NCBI GenBank assembly: GCA_024697645.1
Contig: JAILFH010000072.1
Span: 1-64,000, forward strand
Length of the DNA stretch: 64,000 nt
Reading direction: 5' to 3'
Origin: Prevotella sp.
GTDB lineage: Bacteria; Bacteroidota; Bacteroidia; Bacteroidales; Bacteroidaceae
Shown here: positions 34,441-43,864 of the stretch, one piece after another
Position numbering within the stretch: the first letter of the stretch is position 1
Layout of the letters: every line of letters begins with the position of its first letter
Made by a program: the position numbers and the translations under genes
Notes under the pieces: generated by a model
Seen by the model: the letters and a program-made list of their open reading frames with translations, nothing else
What the model was told of the DNA's origin: nothing
Databases searched by the model: none

Positions 34441-36042
34441 TTATGCCTTGTTTGCTACAGCGGCCTGCTCAATGGCGAGACCACGCTTGTAGTTCTCAAT
34501 GTAGCGGTTGAAGCCTTCTACGTCTTCTGCTGTAGGAGCAATCTCGGTGCCGGTGTTGCCAGCGAAGACAACGTCCTCGAGGTAGTCAGCGAGCGGCTTC
34601 TTGTCTGCATTGTTCACCAGATAGCTTGCGAGCAGGGCAATACCCCAAGCACCACCTTCACCAGCAGTCTCCATAACAGAGATGGGTGAGTTGAGAGCAG
34701 CAGCGAGCATACGCTGACCAACTCCTGCGGTCTTGAAATAACCACCATGACCGGTAATGCGGTCAACCTGAATACCTTCCTCCTTGAAGAGGATGTCGTT
34801 ACCAAACTTCAGAACGGCAATTGCACCATAGAGGTGAGCGCGCATGAAATTAGCCAGATTGAACTTATCGTTGGCTGAGCGAACAAACAGAGGACGACCC
34901 TCGTGCAAACCAGTTACAGGCTCACCACTTACATAATTGTAAGCCATTAGACCACCGCAGTCAGCACTACCAGCAAGAGCAGCGTTGAAGAGTTTTCCAT
35001 AGACTTCGTTCATATCAACGGGAACACCCAGCAACTGCTGATACTCCTTGAAGAGACCTACCCAAGCGTTGATATCACTTGTACAATTGTTGCAGTGAAC
35101 CATTGCTACGAGTGAACCATCAGGAGTCGTAACGAGGTCGATTGGCTCATAAGGCTTTGATAGCGGCTTCTCTAGTACAATCATCGAGAACGAAGATGTA
35201 CCTGCAGAAACGTTACCTGTGCGCTGCTTAACAGCGTTAGTTGCTACCATACCTGTGCCAGCATCACCCTCAGGAGGACATACTGGAACACCAGCCTTCA
35301 GATGGCCAGAAACGTCGAGTCTCTGTGCACCCTCTGGAGTCAGGAAACCAGCGCTCTCACCAGCATTCAGTGACTTTGGAAGAATGTCGAGCAACTTCCA
35401 AGGATACTGTCTCATGGAGATGAGTTTGTCGAACTTCTCAACCATTGTTGCATCATAAGTCTTCGTTGCGGGGTCAACAGGAATCATACCCGAAGCGTCA
35501 CCCACACCGAGAACGAACTGACCAGTCACCTGCCAGTGAACATAACCAGCAAGGGTTGTCAGATACTTGATGCTGGGAACATGCTCCTCATTGTCGAGAA
35601 TAGCCTCGTAGAGGTGACTGATGCTCCAACGAAGAGGAATGTTGTAGTTGAAGAGTTTCGAGAGTTCTGCAGCGGCCTTACCGGTGTTGGTGTTACGCCA
35701 AGTGCGGAAAGGAACCAGAATTTCCTGCTTCTCATTGAAAGCCATATAGCCGTGCATCATTGCAGAGAAACCGATGGCTGCAAGCGATTCAATCTCACAG
35801 TCGTACTGACGCAGCACATCCTTGCGAAGTTCTGCGTAGCAATCCTGCAGACCGTACCAAATAGCCTCGGTAGAGTAGGTCCAAAGTCCGTCTACGAGTT
35901 GGTTTTCCCACTCGTGTGAACCCTGGGCGATAGGCTTGTTCTGCTCATCGATCAGAACGGCTTTGATGCGGGTAGAGCCAAACTCGATACCGAGAATGGC
36001 TTTACCTGCTTCGATTACTTGTTTTGCTGTCATAATTGTCAA
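34441..36042 (-). CDS. araB: FGGY-family carbohydrate kinase, probable L-ribulokinase
   Basis: A 533-residue FGGY kinase. The phosphate-binding start is GIEFGSTRIKAVLID; GDAGTGMVATNAVKQRTGNVSAGTSSF is the ATP-side segment; ITGHGGYFKTAGVGQRMLAAAL and GEGGAWGIALLA are the C-terminal signatures. The family covers xylulo-, ribulo- and gluconokinases; location directly downstream of araA and next to araD makes L-ribulose the likely substrate, giving L-ribulose 5-phosphate. It is 21 bases after araA. The last gene of the minus-strand arabinose operon, closed by the terminator at 34389. Confidence 0.9.
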   Translation of the reverse strand: MTIMTAKQVIEAGKAILGIEFGSTRIKAVLIDEQNKPIAQGSHEWENQLVDGLWTYSTEAIWYGLQDCYAELRKDVLRQYDCEIESLAAIGFSAMMHGYMAFNEKQEILVPFRTWRNTNTGKAAAELSKLFNYNIPLRWSISHLYEAILDNEEHVPSIKYLTTLAGYVHWQVTGQFVLGVGDASGMIPVDPATKTYDATMVEKFDKLISMRQYPWKLLDILPKSLNAGESAGFLTPEGAQRLDVSGHLKAGVPVCPPEGDAGTGMVATNAVKQRTGNVSAGTSSFSMIVLEKPLSKPYEPIDLVTTPDGSLVAMVHCNNCTSDINAWVGLFKEYQQLLGVPVDMNEVYGKLFNAALAGSADCGGLMAYNYVSGEPVTGLHEGRPLFVRSANDKFNLANFMRAHLYGAIAVLKFGNDILFKEEGIQVDRITGHGGYFKTAGVGQRMLAAALNSPISVMETAGEGGAWGIALLASYLVNNADKKPLADYLEDVVFAGNTGTEIAPTAEDVEGFNRYIENYKRGLAIEQAAVANKA

Positions 36043-36063
36043 TTGTTATTATTGAATTGTCAA

Positions 36064-37602
36064 TTACTTCAGAGCCTTGTTCAGCATGTAGTAGATCTCG
36101 TTCATCTGCAGTTCATGCTTGAACTCGCTGGTCTTCGTATCCTTGTTAATCTTAACATACTCGATACCAACCATCTCGGCGAAGTCTTCCCAGTACTCCT
36201 CGGTGATGTCGTAGGAGAATGCGCTGTGGTGAGTACCACCAGCAAGAATCCATGCGCCAGCACCAACCTCGAATGTAGGCTGGGGAACCCACAGAGCAGA
36301 TGCAACGGGCAAGTTGGGCATTGGTTTCGGCTCAATGCACTCAACCTCCTGAGAAATCAGGCGGAAGCGGTTGCCGAGGTCAACAACAGTAGCCTTGATA
36401 CCACGTCCGACCTTCGATGTGAATACCAAACGAGCGGTCTCTTCCTTACGGATACTGATGCCGAGGAAGTGTACTTCGAGTTTGGGTTTGTCAACTGCGA
36501 TAAGCGGGCAAACTTCGAGCATATGACTCTGCAGGCAAGAACTGCGGTCACCAGCGAAGTTAAGAGTGTAGTCCTCCAGGAACGAGCAACCTCTCGGCAT
36601 ACCCTGCTGCATAATCCAAAGTGTACGATAGAGGCAAGCGGTCTTCCAGTCACCCTCAGCACCGAAACCATAACCCTCTTCCATCAGACGCTGTGAAGCG
36701 AGACCAGGAATCTGGTCGAAACCTAGGAAGTTAGGATCGTCGATATCGGCACCACCGAGGTCGTCGAAGTTAGTTGTGAAGGCAGTAGCGCCCTCATCCT
36801 TCAATACGCGACGGAGAGCAATCTCAGCCTTAGCGGCATTGCGAACCTTCTCCCAGTAAACCTTCTCACCACACTCGTCAATCTTGATGGTGTAGAGTTT
36901 CTTGTACTCCTCAACAAGAGCGTCAACCTCAGCGTCGGTAACCTTCTTGAAGTACTCCATCAAAGAAGAAACGGGATAGTAGTCAACATGGTAACCCATG
37001 CGCTGCTCAAACTCAACGCGGTCGCCATCGGTAACGGCAACATTGTTCATGTTCATACCGAACATAAGGCAGCGTACGTTGTGAGCATCAGCAACACCAG
37101 CGGCAACGCGAGCCCAGACGGCAATCTTCTTCTGAGCATCTTCGCTCTTCCAATAGCCACAAACGACCTTGCGAGCAACACGCATACGAGTGCAGATATG
37201 ACCGAACTCGATATCGCCGTGAGCACTCTGGTTCAGGTTCATGAAGTCCATGTCCATTGTCTCCCAGGGGATTTCGGCGTTATACTGTGTGTGGAAGTGG
37301 AGCAGAGGCTTCTGCAAAGCCTGCAGACCCTTAATCCACATCTTGGCAGGTGAGAAGGTGTGCATCCAAGTGATGATACCGATACACTTGTCATCGTTGT
37401 TGGCAGCCTTCATCACATCCTCAACCTCCTTAGAACTGTTGACTGTGCCTTTGTAGACAACCTTCACGGGAATGTTTCCACTTTCGTTCAGGCCTGCTAC
37501 CATTTCCTTACTGTGAGCGTCAACTGCAATAACAGCGTCACCTCCATAGAGCAACTGTGCGCCAGTCACCCACCAAATTTCGTAATTCTCAAATGCTTTC
37601 AT
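36064..37602 (-). CDS. araA: L-arabinose isomerase
   Basis: A 512-residue isomerase converting L-arabinose to L-ribulose, full length for AraA. The N-terminal IWWVTGAQLLYG is the family signature. GIITWMHTFSPAKMWI, LHFHTQYNAEIPW, NLNQSAHGDIEFGHI and the metal-ligand-bearing EGDWKTACLYR, LEVCP and GGTHHSAFSYD segments are present. Cytoplasmic. It lies between araD (50 bases upstream) and araB. Confidence 0.96.
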   Translation of the reverse strand: MKAFENYEIWWVTGAQLLYGGDAVIAVDAHSKEMVAGLNESGNIPVKVVYKGTVNSSKEVEDVMKAANNDDKCIGIITWMHTFSPAKMWIKGLQALQKPLLHFHTQYNAEIPWETMDMDFMNLNQSAHGDIEFGHICTRMRVARKVVCGYWKSEDAQKKIAVWARVAAGVADAHNVRCLMFGMNMNNVAVTDGDRVEFEQRMGYHVDYYPVSSLMEYFKKVTDAEVDALVEEYKKLYTIKIDECGEKVYWEKVRNAAKAEIALRRVLKDEGATAFTTNFDDLGGADIDDPNFLGFDQIPGLASQRLMEEGYGFGAEGDWKTACLYRTLWIMQQGMPRGCSFLEDYTLNFAGDRSSCLQSHMLEVCPLIAVDKPKLEVHFLGISIRKEETARLVFTSKVGRGIKATVVDLGNRFRLISQEVECIEPKPMPNLPVASALWVPQPTFEVGAGAWILAGGTHHSAFSYDITEEYWEDFAEMVGIEYVKINKDTKTSEFKHELQMNEIYYMLNKALK

Positions 37603-37652
37603 TGTTTTGCTATTTGTTTTAGTTATTAGTTATGTTAATGATATATTAATGA

Positions 37653-38357
37653 TTATTGCTTTTTCTTCTGTCCGTAGTAGGCATTAGGACCATGTTTGCG
37701 TGAGAAGTGCTTCTCAACAAGCAGCGGGTTCATAGTCGTTTCGGGATTAACGGCAAACGAAACGAATGCCATCTTAGCAACCTGCTCCATGACAACAGCA
37801 TTATAGACGGCGTTGTCAGCATTCTTACCCCATGAGAACGGGCCGTGATTCTTCACGAGCACGCCAGGAGTGTGAACAGGATTGATGTTGCCGGCAGTAA
37901 GGCGCTTCACAATCACGTTACCAGTCTCCAGTTCGTAGTTGCCTTTCACCTCAGCCTCAGTCATATCATCAGTGCAAGGAATTGCATCGTGGAAATAGTC
38001 GGCATGAGTTGTTCCGATGTTAGGAATGTCCTTACCAGCCTGAGCCCATGCGGTTGCATAAGTGGAGTGGGTGTGGACAACACCACCGATTTCGGGATAT
38101 GTACGATAGAGTACCAAATGGGTAGGAGTGTCTGACGAAGGATTGAGGTCGCCTTCAACAACCTTACCTGTTTCGAGGTCAACAACTACCATATCAGAAG
38201 CCTTCATTACATCGTAGTCAACTCCAGAAGGCTTAATGACAACAAGTCCCTTTTCACGGTCAATACCCGAGACATTGCCCCAAGTGAAGATTACAAGGTT
38301 ATGTTTTACCAAATCGAGATTTGCCTTAAACACTTTCTCTTTTAGTTCTTCCAGCAT
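37653..38357 (-). CDS. araD: L-ribulose-5-phosphate 4-epimerase
   Basis: A 234-residue class II aldolase-like epimerase, converting L-ribulose 5-phosphate to D-xylulose 5-phosphate. [26 protein letters not shown] is the phosphate-binding signature. The zinc site is [14 protein letters not shown] together with the His of [13 protein letters not shown], and [13 protein letters not shown] is typical of AraD. Product enters the pentose phosphate route through tkt and rpiB nearby. Confidence 0.95.
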   Translation of the reverse strand: MLEELKEKVFKANLDLVKHNLVIFTWGNVSGIDREKGLVVIKPSGVDYDVMKASDMVVVDLETGKVVEGDLNPSSDTPTHLVLYRTYPEIGGVVHTHSTYATAWAQAGKDIPNIGTTHADYFHDAIPCTDDMTEAEVKGNYELETGNVIVKRLTAGNINPVHTPGVLVKNHGPFSWGKNADNAVYNAVVMEQVAKMAFVSFAVNPETTMNPLLVEKHFSRKHGPNAYYGQKKKQ

Positions 38358-38397
38358 AGCATTTAATAGATTAAATTATTAATTGAATTTTCGGTTT

Positions 38398-39072
38398 TTA
38401 TAATCTGAACGTTGGGTCGTCCGCGTACATCTTTTTATTAAAGCGGTAGAGGGCGGCTCCACGTTTTGAAGTGACTTTGTCGATGAGACCAGTGCTTTCA
38501 ATAAAGTCAATTTGCTTAATGCGCTTACGGAAATTACGCTTGTCAACCTCCTCACCCAGAATTGCTTCATAGACATGCTGCAACTGAGTGAGCGTAAACA
38601 ACTTGGGCAGAAGATTGAAACTCAGTGGCTCAGAATTGATTCGACGACGCAAAAGCGTAATGGCCTTCTTCACCATCTGATTGTGGTCGGAATAGAGTTT
38701 AGGCAGCGCATCGAGGCTTACCCACTGCAGACCATACTTCTTGCGAAGTTTGTCGTCGTAGTCCTTCACATTGATCAAAGCACAATAGGCGACAGAGATA
38801 ACTCGTTCGCCCGGGTCACGGTCGATAGCGCCAAAGGCTCCGACCTGTTTCATGTAGACCTTTTTCATGCCTGTGAGGTGATTCAGTACACGATGGGCCG
38901 CATCCTCAAGACTTTCTTCTGCACCAACAAATCCACCATAAAGTGACCATTCACCACGACCAGGGTCCATCTGACGCTGACCAATAAGTAGTTTTAACTT
39001 GTTGTTCTCAAATCCGAAGACGATGCAGTCAACAGATACCCAGACTTTTGAATGTTCACTGTAATAAGTCAT
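38398..39072 (-). CDS. araR: Nudix-type transcriptional regulator of arabinose genes
   Basis: A 224-residue NrtR-like regulator: an N-terminal Nudix-fold sensor and a C-terminal winged helix (about residues 150-220, LLPKLFTLTQLQHVYEAILGE...DKRNFRKRIKQ). The Nudix box is degenerate: GGFVGAEESLEDAAHRVLNHLTGM lacks the REVxEE glutamates, so it should bind ligand, not hydrolyse. Bacteroides AraR of this family represses arabinose genes and is released by L-arabinose (known of the family). Encoded inside the operon it probably controls, between the symporter and araD. Confidence 0.9.
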   Translation of the reverse strand: MTYYSEHSKVWVSVDCIVFGFENNKLKLLIGQRQMDPGRGEWSLYGGFVGAEESLEDAAHRVLNHLTGMKKVYMKQVGAFGAIDRDPGERVISVAYCALINVKDYDDKLRKKYGLQWVSLDALPKLYSDHNQMVKKAITLLRRRINSEPLSFNLLPKLFTLTQLQHVYEAILGEEVDKRNFRKRIKQIDFIESTGLIDKVTSKRGAALYRFNKKMYADDPTFRL

Positions 39073-39094
39073 TTCCTTTTTATTCTATATATTA

Positions 39095-39148
39095 ATAATG
39101 AGTAGTGAGAAATTGGTAAGTGATTACCTTTTTCCCACTTCTCATTAT
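39095..39148 (-). promoter_or_regulatory. Intercistronic hairpin between the symporter gene and araR
   Basis: ATAATGAG and CTCATTAT pair, extended inward by AGTG/CACT around a mismatch. It may dampen read-through or stabilise the symporter message; no clean T-run follows. Confidence 0.45.
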
Positions 39149-39157
39149 ATATTCGAT

Positions 39158-40927
39158 TTACCAGAAGTAAGCGTAGAAGCAACCACAGAGGGCGATAACA
39201 CCGAGAGTACCGATGATATCCCAAATGCCCCAACTCTCGCGAATCTGCTTGCGATATTCCGGAGTGAAGGTAATAGCGTCGACCTGTTCCTTAGAAGGAG
39301 CGGGAGTGAAGAAACTAACTACAACCATCAGCAGGATGATGAATACGAGCAGCCAGCACTCAAAAACGAGCCAGTTGGTCTGCCAGAACCAAGCAGTGTT
39401 CTCCCAGAATGCGCCTTCCATAACCTTGCTACCAGTCTCTGTGAAGATGTTGGTGAGCAGACGGAGCATACCGATAACGAAACCACCGATAAGACCCCAT
39501 TCACCAGCCTTCGGAGTGATCTTCTTAGAGAAGATACCGAGGGTGAATACAGCAACCATAGCAGGAGCCAGAAGTGACTGAATTCCCTGCAGATAACTAT
39601 AGAGGTTACCCATGTTCATCATAACAGGCAGCCAGAGCAGACCAAGAATCACAACTACGACAGTAGCGATACGGCCAACGAGCACGTAGTGAGCCTCGCT
39701 CATACCCTTCTTCATGGGCTTGTAGAAGTCCTCTGTGAACAGAGTTGCGCAACTATTGAAGAAGGCAGCAAGTGAAGTAACAAGAGCGCAGATGAAACCA
39801 ATGGTCACAAAGCCCTTGATACCAGCAGGCAAGATGCTCTTCACCATCATAGCGAATGCACCGTCGGTGTCGTGCTGATTGGTAATATCCATCTGAATAC
39901 CGAAATCACCATACTGACCACTTGCCAGAGAAATAGCAACCATACCAGGAATCAGGAACATGAATACGGGGAGCAGTTTGAAGTAACCAGCAGCGATGGT
40001 ACCACGACGAGCGCGCTTCATCACGACAGAGTTGTCTTCACCCTTCTGCTGACCAAGCACACGCTGTACGATATGCTGGTCTGTGCACCAGTACCAGAAA
40101 CCAATGATAGAAGCACCGATGAATACCACGAATCCAGGATACTCATGATACATGGGATCGGGCTTGCCAGACTCATTGATGTCTGCCCAGTGGAACATAT
40201 GAGTGGTTCCGTATCCGTCGTGGAGACCTCTACAGTATTCCATCATGTTCGACCATCCTTCTGCGATGCTACCGCCACCAAGTTCATAGAGACCGAGGAA
40301 GAGCACAAGGAATGCGCCAATAATAAGAATAGGTGTCTGAATTGACGACATCGTCATCACGCCCTTCATACCACCGATAACGGTGAATACTGCGGTGATA
40401 GCAATCAGACCGAGAGCGCCCCACCAGAAGGGGAGGCCAATCAGATATTCGAAGAAGATACCACCTGTGAACGCTGTAACGCTGACCTTAGTTAGGATAT
40501 AAGCAACGAGGGTGATGATGCTAAGCCATGAACCTGTGCGCTGAGTGTAGCGGAACTTCAGGAAGTCAGGCATTGTGATGATCTTACCCATCTTGTTGTT
40601 GAGCAACTGATAGAAAGGTACGAACAACCAACCAAGGATGAGAATCATCCAACCCTGCATCTCCCAGTGAGCCATACCTACACCGTCCTTTGCACCAGTA
40701 CCGGCGAGACCTACGAGGTGCTCTGAACCGATGTTGGCTGCGAAGATAGCCATACCAATCACATACCAAGGCTCACCCTTACCGAACAGATAGTCCTGAG
40801 AGTCAGCACCCTTCATTTTCTCTTTGTCTTTCTTGATAGCACGATAAACGAGCCAAACTACGGCCAGAATGCCGACAGCCATTACGAGCCAGTCAAGCCA
40901 GATGAATTCTTTTGCGTTCCAATTCAT
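39158..40927 (-). CDS. Sodium:solute symporter (SSS family), probable arabinose importer
   Basis: A 589-residue SSS/SGLT-like carrier with about 14 hydrophobic segments. Landmarks are the N-terminal WLVYRAIKKDKEKMKGADSQDYLFGKG before GMAIFAANIGSEHLVGLAGTGAKDGV, WYWCTDQHIVQRVLGQQKGED in the middle, and CALVTSLAAFFNSCATLFTEDFYKP, the Na+-site segment of the family. It should import sugar with Na+ across the inner membrane. The operon places L-arabinose as the likely cargo. It follows the secreted mutarotase gene by 38 bases. Confidence 0.92.
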   Translation of the reverse strand: MNWNAKEFIWLDWLVMAVGILAVVWLVYRAIKKDKEKMKGADSQDYLFGKGEPWYVIGMAIFAANIGSEHLVGLAGTGAKDGVGMAHWEMQGWMILILGWLFVPFYQLLNNKMGKIITMPDFLKFRYTQRTGSWLSIITLVAYILTKVSVTAFTGGIFFEYLIGLPFWWGALGLIAITAVFTVIGGMKGVMTMSSIQTPILIIGAFLVLFLGLYELGGGSIAEGWSNMMEYCRGLHDGYGTTHMFHWADINESGKPDPMYHEYPGFVVFIGASIIGFWYWCTDQHIVQRVLGQQKGEDNSVVMKRARRGTIAAGYFKLLPVFMFLIPGMVAISLASGQYGDFGIQMDITNQHDTDGAFAMMVKSILPAGIKGFVTIGFICALVTSLAAFFNSCATLFTEDFYKPMKKGMSEAHYVLVGRIATVVVVILGLLWLPVMMNMGNLYSYLQGIQSLLAPAMVAVFTLGIFSKKITPKAGEWGLIGGFVIGMLRLLTNIFTETGSKVMEGAFWENTAWFWQTNWLVFECWLLVFIILLMVVVSFFTPAPSKEQVDAITFTPEYRKQIRESWGIWDIIGTLGVIALCGCFYAYFW

Positions 40928-40965
40928 TGTTTTAAGTTAATTTATTAGTTTGAATTTTTAATTAT

Positions 40966-42129
40966 TTACTTTACTGAGAACTTATAAACGCAGTGGCTCA
41001 TATACTTCTCACCGGGCTTCAGGTAAGGACTTGGCCAACCCTTAGCCACCTTGTTGGGTGAGTCGGGATACTTCTGAGTCTCAAGACATACGCTCACGTG
41101 CTTCGGATACTGAATACCATGCTTGCCGGCAATACCAGTTCCCTGGAAGTTGCCAGTGTAGACTTGAATACCAGGCTCATTGGTGAATACCTGCAGGAAG
41201 ATACCAGTGTTGGGAGCATAGAGGCTTGCAGCAACCTTCTTATCGTCGCCCTTACCATCCTTATAGGTGTTCAGCACGTAGTTGTGGTCGTAACCACCAG
41301 CATACTTAATCTGATGCTCGGTAGTGTCGGCAATCATCTCAAACAGAGCGCGGGGCTTGTTGTAGTCGAGTGAAGAACCATAAACGTCACGCATCTCGCC
41401 AGTTGTCATATAGGTTGTGTCCACGGGAGTCATCTTGTCGGCGTTCACGTAGAGTTCCATATTCGTTCCAGGCTTCGAAGGATCACCAGTAAGCGTGAAG
41501 TAAGAGTGGTTGCACATGTTGATAACGGTCTCCTTATCAGTTGTAGCCTCATAAGTGCAATCAAGAGCGTTGTCTTCAGTGAGTTTGTAGGTAGCAACAG
41601 CTGTAACTGTTCCGGGGAAGTTGTTGTCGCCATCAGGAGAAACGATTGTGAGTTTGAGAGTCTGCTCGTCAACCTGCTCAGCGTCATAAACCTGATACTG
41701 CCAGCCTGAAGGACCTCCGTGCAGGCAATGTCCGAAATTGTTCACGGGCAACTGAATCTTCTGGCCACCAACAGTGATCTGACCCTTGTTGATGCGGTTA
41801 GCATAGCGGCCAATCGTTGCACCGTAGTCGCTAGGAGAGTTAGCAGAGTCGGCATACTGGGCGATATTGTCGTAACCCAGTACAACGTCAACAAAGTTAC
41901 CGTCACGATCGGGAACCATCAAAGAAACTACACGACCACCAAAGTTAGTGATGCAAACCTCAACACCATTCTTGTTGGTCAGCGTGTAAAGTTTAACAGG
42001 CTTCTCGTTAATAACAGTGTCAAACTTGGCAGGATCAAGCCCCGAAAGGGTCATTCCACCATTTCCACAGGAAGCGAACAGCATGGCTGCCATGCCGGCT
42101 CCGAATAACATTGTCTTCATTTTAACCAT
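40966..42129 (-). CDS. Aldose 1-epimerase, predicted lipoprotein
   Basis: A 387-residue GalM-family mutarotase. Unlike the second copy at 45-46 kb it has an N-terminal export signal with a lipobox (MLFASCG, about residues 16-22), so it probably acts in the periplasm or at the surface, supplying the right anomer to the adjacent symporter. Catalytic segments are visible: YANRINKGQITV, NFGHCLHGGPSGWQ, NHSYFTLTGDPS (His) and QKYPDSPNK; the Glu lies in VCLETQ. First gene of the arabinose operon. ATG at 42120 is an alternative start. Confidence 0.92.
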   Translation of the reverse strand: MVKMKTMLFGAGMAAMLFASCGNGGMTLSGLDPAKFDTVINEKPVKLYTLTNKNGVEVCITNFGGRVVSLMVPDRDGNFVDVVLGYDNIAQYADSANSPSDYGATIGRYANRINKGQITVGGQKIQLPVNNFGHCLHGGPSGWQYQVYDAEQVDEQTLKLTIVSPDGDNNFPGTVTAVATYKLTEDNALDCTYEATTDKETVINMCNHSYFTLTGDPSKPGTNMELYVNADKMTPVDTTYMTTGEMRDVYGSSLDYNKPRALFEMIADTTEHQIKYAGGYDHNYVLNTYKDGKGDDKKVAASLYAPNTGIFLQVFTNEPGIQVYTGNFQGTGIAGKHGIQYPKHVSVCLETQKYPDSPNKVAKGWPSPYLKPGEKYMSHCVYKFSVK

Positions 42130-42378
42130 AAGTTTACTGTTTTTATGAATAATAATTGTTTAAGTTATATCAGTCTTTCAGGTCTCGATTCTCGTCATAA
42201 AACAGAATCATAAATAATTTGGTGTAAAATTACAACTTTTTCTGCAAAGAATCAGCATTTGTCTTCATCTTTTTTTCAAAATGGGTGTAAATTTCACATT
42301 TTTTATAGATTCAAGAAATATACCATTAAACAATCGCCAGGAAATCAGATTTCTGTGGCCTTGATTTATAAAATCAAA
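42130..42378 (-). promoter_or_regulatory. Control region of the arabinose operon with two candidate operators
   Basis: About 250 bases with no gene. Two similar imperfect dyads lie 63 bases apart: GGTGTAAAATTACAAC (42221-42236, core TGTAAAATTACA) and GGTGTAAATTTCACA (42284-42298). Between them, on the minus strand, ATTCTTTG (near 42247-42254) is a weak -7-like element. Two operators six helical turns apart around a promoter would suit a repressor such as AraR. This is inference. Confidence 0.45.
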
Positions 42379-42408
42379 AAGTGCATCATCGGTGAAGATG
42401 ACGCACTT
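42379..42408 (-). terminator. Terminator after the hexose transporter gene
   Basis: AAGTGCATCATC and GATGACGCACTT form a 12-bp stem (one mismatch) with a 6-base loop. On the minus strand it runs into TTTTTGATTTT. It closes the galM-galK-transporter operon. Confidence 0.85.
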
Positions 42409-42498
42409 CTTATTGCGAGTTCTAACTTGTAATTAATTCAGAGTAAAAAACATTTCTGAATTAAGAACAGTTTAAATGAAATGAACCCTAACTAATGA

Positions 42499-43779
42499 TT
42501 AGTCGACCTTGATGTCCTTATTGACATTCTTGCAACCAACGAGGGCATAGAACAGAATGTAGGCAACCATAGCAACCTGCAGCCAGTAACTGAAGATTTC
42601 GCCGTTCTGCTTAGCGATGATGTCCTGGAGCCAAGGCATCAGACCACCACCAACAACCATCATCATGAAGATACCAGAAGCAGCCTCAGTGTACTTACCA
42701 AGTCCCTCAACTGAGAGGTTGAAGATACCGCCCCACATAATTGATGTGCAGAGTCCGCAAGCAGCGATGAAGAACACCTTCAGAGGAACAGCCTGTCCCT
42801 TAATCGTTGTAGCAACGCTCTCAGGCAGGAAGATTGCAATGAGAAGGAGGATGATAGCAACAGTTGCAACAACTGTCATCTGAGTCTTTGTGCTCACCTT
42901 ACCCGAAATGAGGGTAGAGCAGAAACGACCAATCAGCATCATGAACCAATAACTTGCTGCAAGTGTTCCACCAAGTGCTGCAGAACCCTCAAAGCCCATG
43001 TTCGTCACGTAGAAGTTGAGTTGCATAGGAATGCCGATCTCGACACCCACATAGAAGAAGATGGCAATAACGCCAAGGATGAGGTGACGGAAGCGGAGAG
43101 CGCCCTTCATTGAATCCATCAGCGACTCGCTCTTGCCGAAGTTTGGCTCAGGAATCTTTACGCCGCTAATGATGACGAACGAAATAGCGAATACAGCCAT
43201 ACCGATGAACAACAGAGGTGATACATCGGTCATAGAGGTCTTCTCAGTTACAGTACCTACGAGCACACCAGCGAGCAGCGGGGTGAGCGTAGCGGTAAGA
43301 GAATTAAGTGTACCACCAATCTGAATAAGTTGGTTACCCTTGTTACCACCGCCACCAAGCATGTTAAGCATTGGGTTCACAACGGTGTTGAGCATGCAGA
43401 CGCAGAAGCCGCAAACGAGGGCACCAAGGAGGTAGATGTAGAGGTTCAGTGCCACTACGGTGCCACCAACTTCATTTACTTTAATGTCGTCGCCATAGAT
43501 ACTTGAGAGATACTGCAGGGCAAGACCTACGATACCTACGAGCAGAGCAGCGAGAGCAGTTTTCTTGTAACCGATTTTCTTCAGCAACATTCCCGAAGGA
43601 ATACCCATAAAGAGATAGGCCACGAAGTTCATAAGATTACCCCATGAGGCGGCGAACTCATACTTGAATCCCCAGATATTTCCGAATGGGGCGCCCATGT
43701 TGGTGACAAAACTGATCATGGCGAAGATAAAACACATGGTTATAATCGCCACAAGATTGGTTTTATTACTTGTACTCAT
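42499..43779 (-). CDS. Glucose/galactose MFS transporter (FucP/GluP family)
   Basis: A 426-residue 12-helix major facilitator. Family landmarks are FAMISFVTNMGAPFGNIWGFKYEFAASW, the loop LLKKIGYKKTALAAL, NTVVNPMLNMLGGGG, GVEIGIPMQLNFYVTN and GIFNLSVEGLGKYTEAASGIFMMMVVGGGLMPWLQD. It imports hexose by H+ or Na+ symport at the inner membrane. Last gene of the galM-galK-transporter operon; a hairpin (43805-43853) separates it from galK. Confidence 0.9.
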   Translation of the reverse strand: MSTSNKTNLVAIITMCFIFAMISFVTNMGAPFGNIWGFKYEFAASWGNLMNFVAYLFMGIPSGMLLKKIGYKKTALAALLVGIVGLALQYLSSIYGDDIKVNEVGGTVVALNLYIYLLGALVCGFCVCMLNTVVNPMLNMLGGGGNKGNQLIQIGGTLNSLTATLTPLLAGVLVGTVTEKTSMTDVSPLLFIGMAVFAISFVIISGVKIPEPNFGKSESLMDSMKGALRFRHLILGVIAIFFYVGVEIGIPMQLNFYVTNMGFEGSAALGGTLAASYWFMMLIGRFCSTLISGKVSTKTQMTVVATVAIILLLIAIFLPESVATTIKGQAVPLKVFFIAACGLCTSIMWGGIFNLSVEGLGKYTEAASGIFMMMVVGGGLMPWLQDIIAKQNGEIFSYWLQVAMVAYILFYALVGCKNVNKDIKVD

Positions 43780-43804
43780 TTTTTTGTGTTTGAATAATTA
43801 ATAT

Positions 43805-43853
43805 AAAGTGAAGGAAAGCCTTAACAGCGCTTTGTCTTGGTTTCCTTCACTTT
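43805..43853 (-). promoter_or_regulatory. Strong intercistronic hairpin between galK and the transporter
   Basis: AAAGTGAAGGAAA and TTTCCTTCACTTT make a perfect 13-bp stem with a 23-base loop. It lacks a long T-run on the minus strand, so it more likely tunes expression or message stability than fully terminates. Confidence 0.6.
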
Positions 43854-43864
43854 GAAAGTTATTG

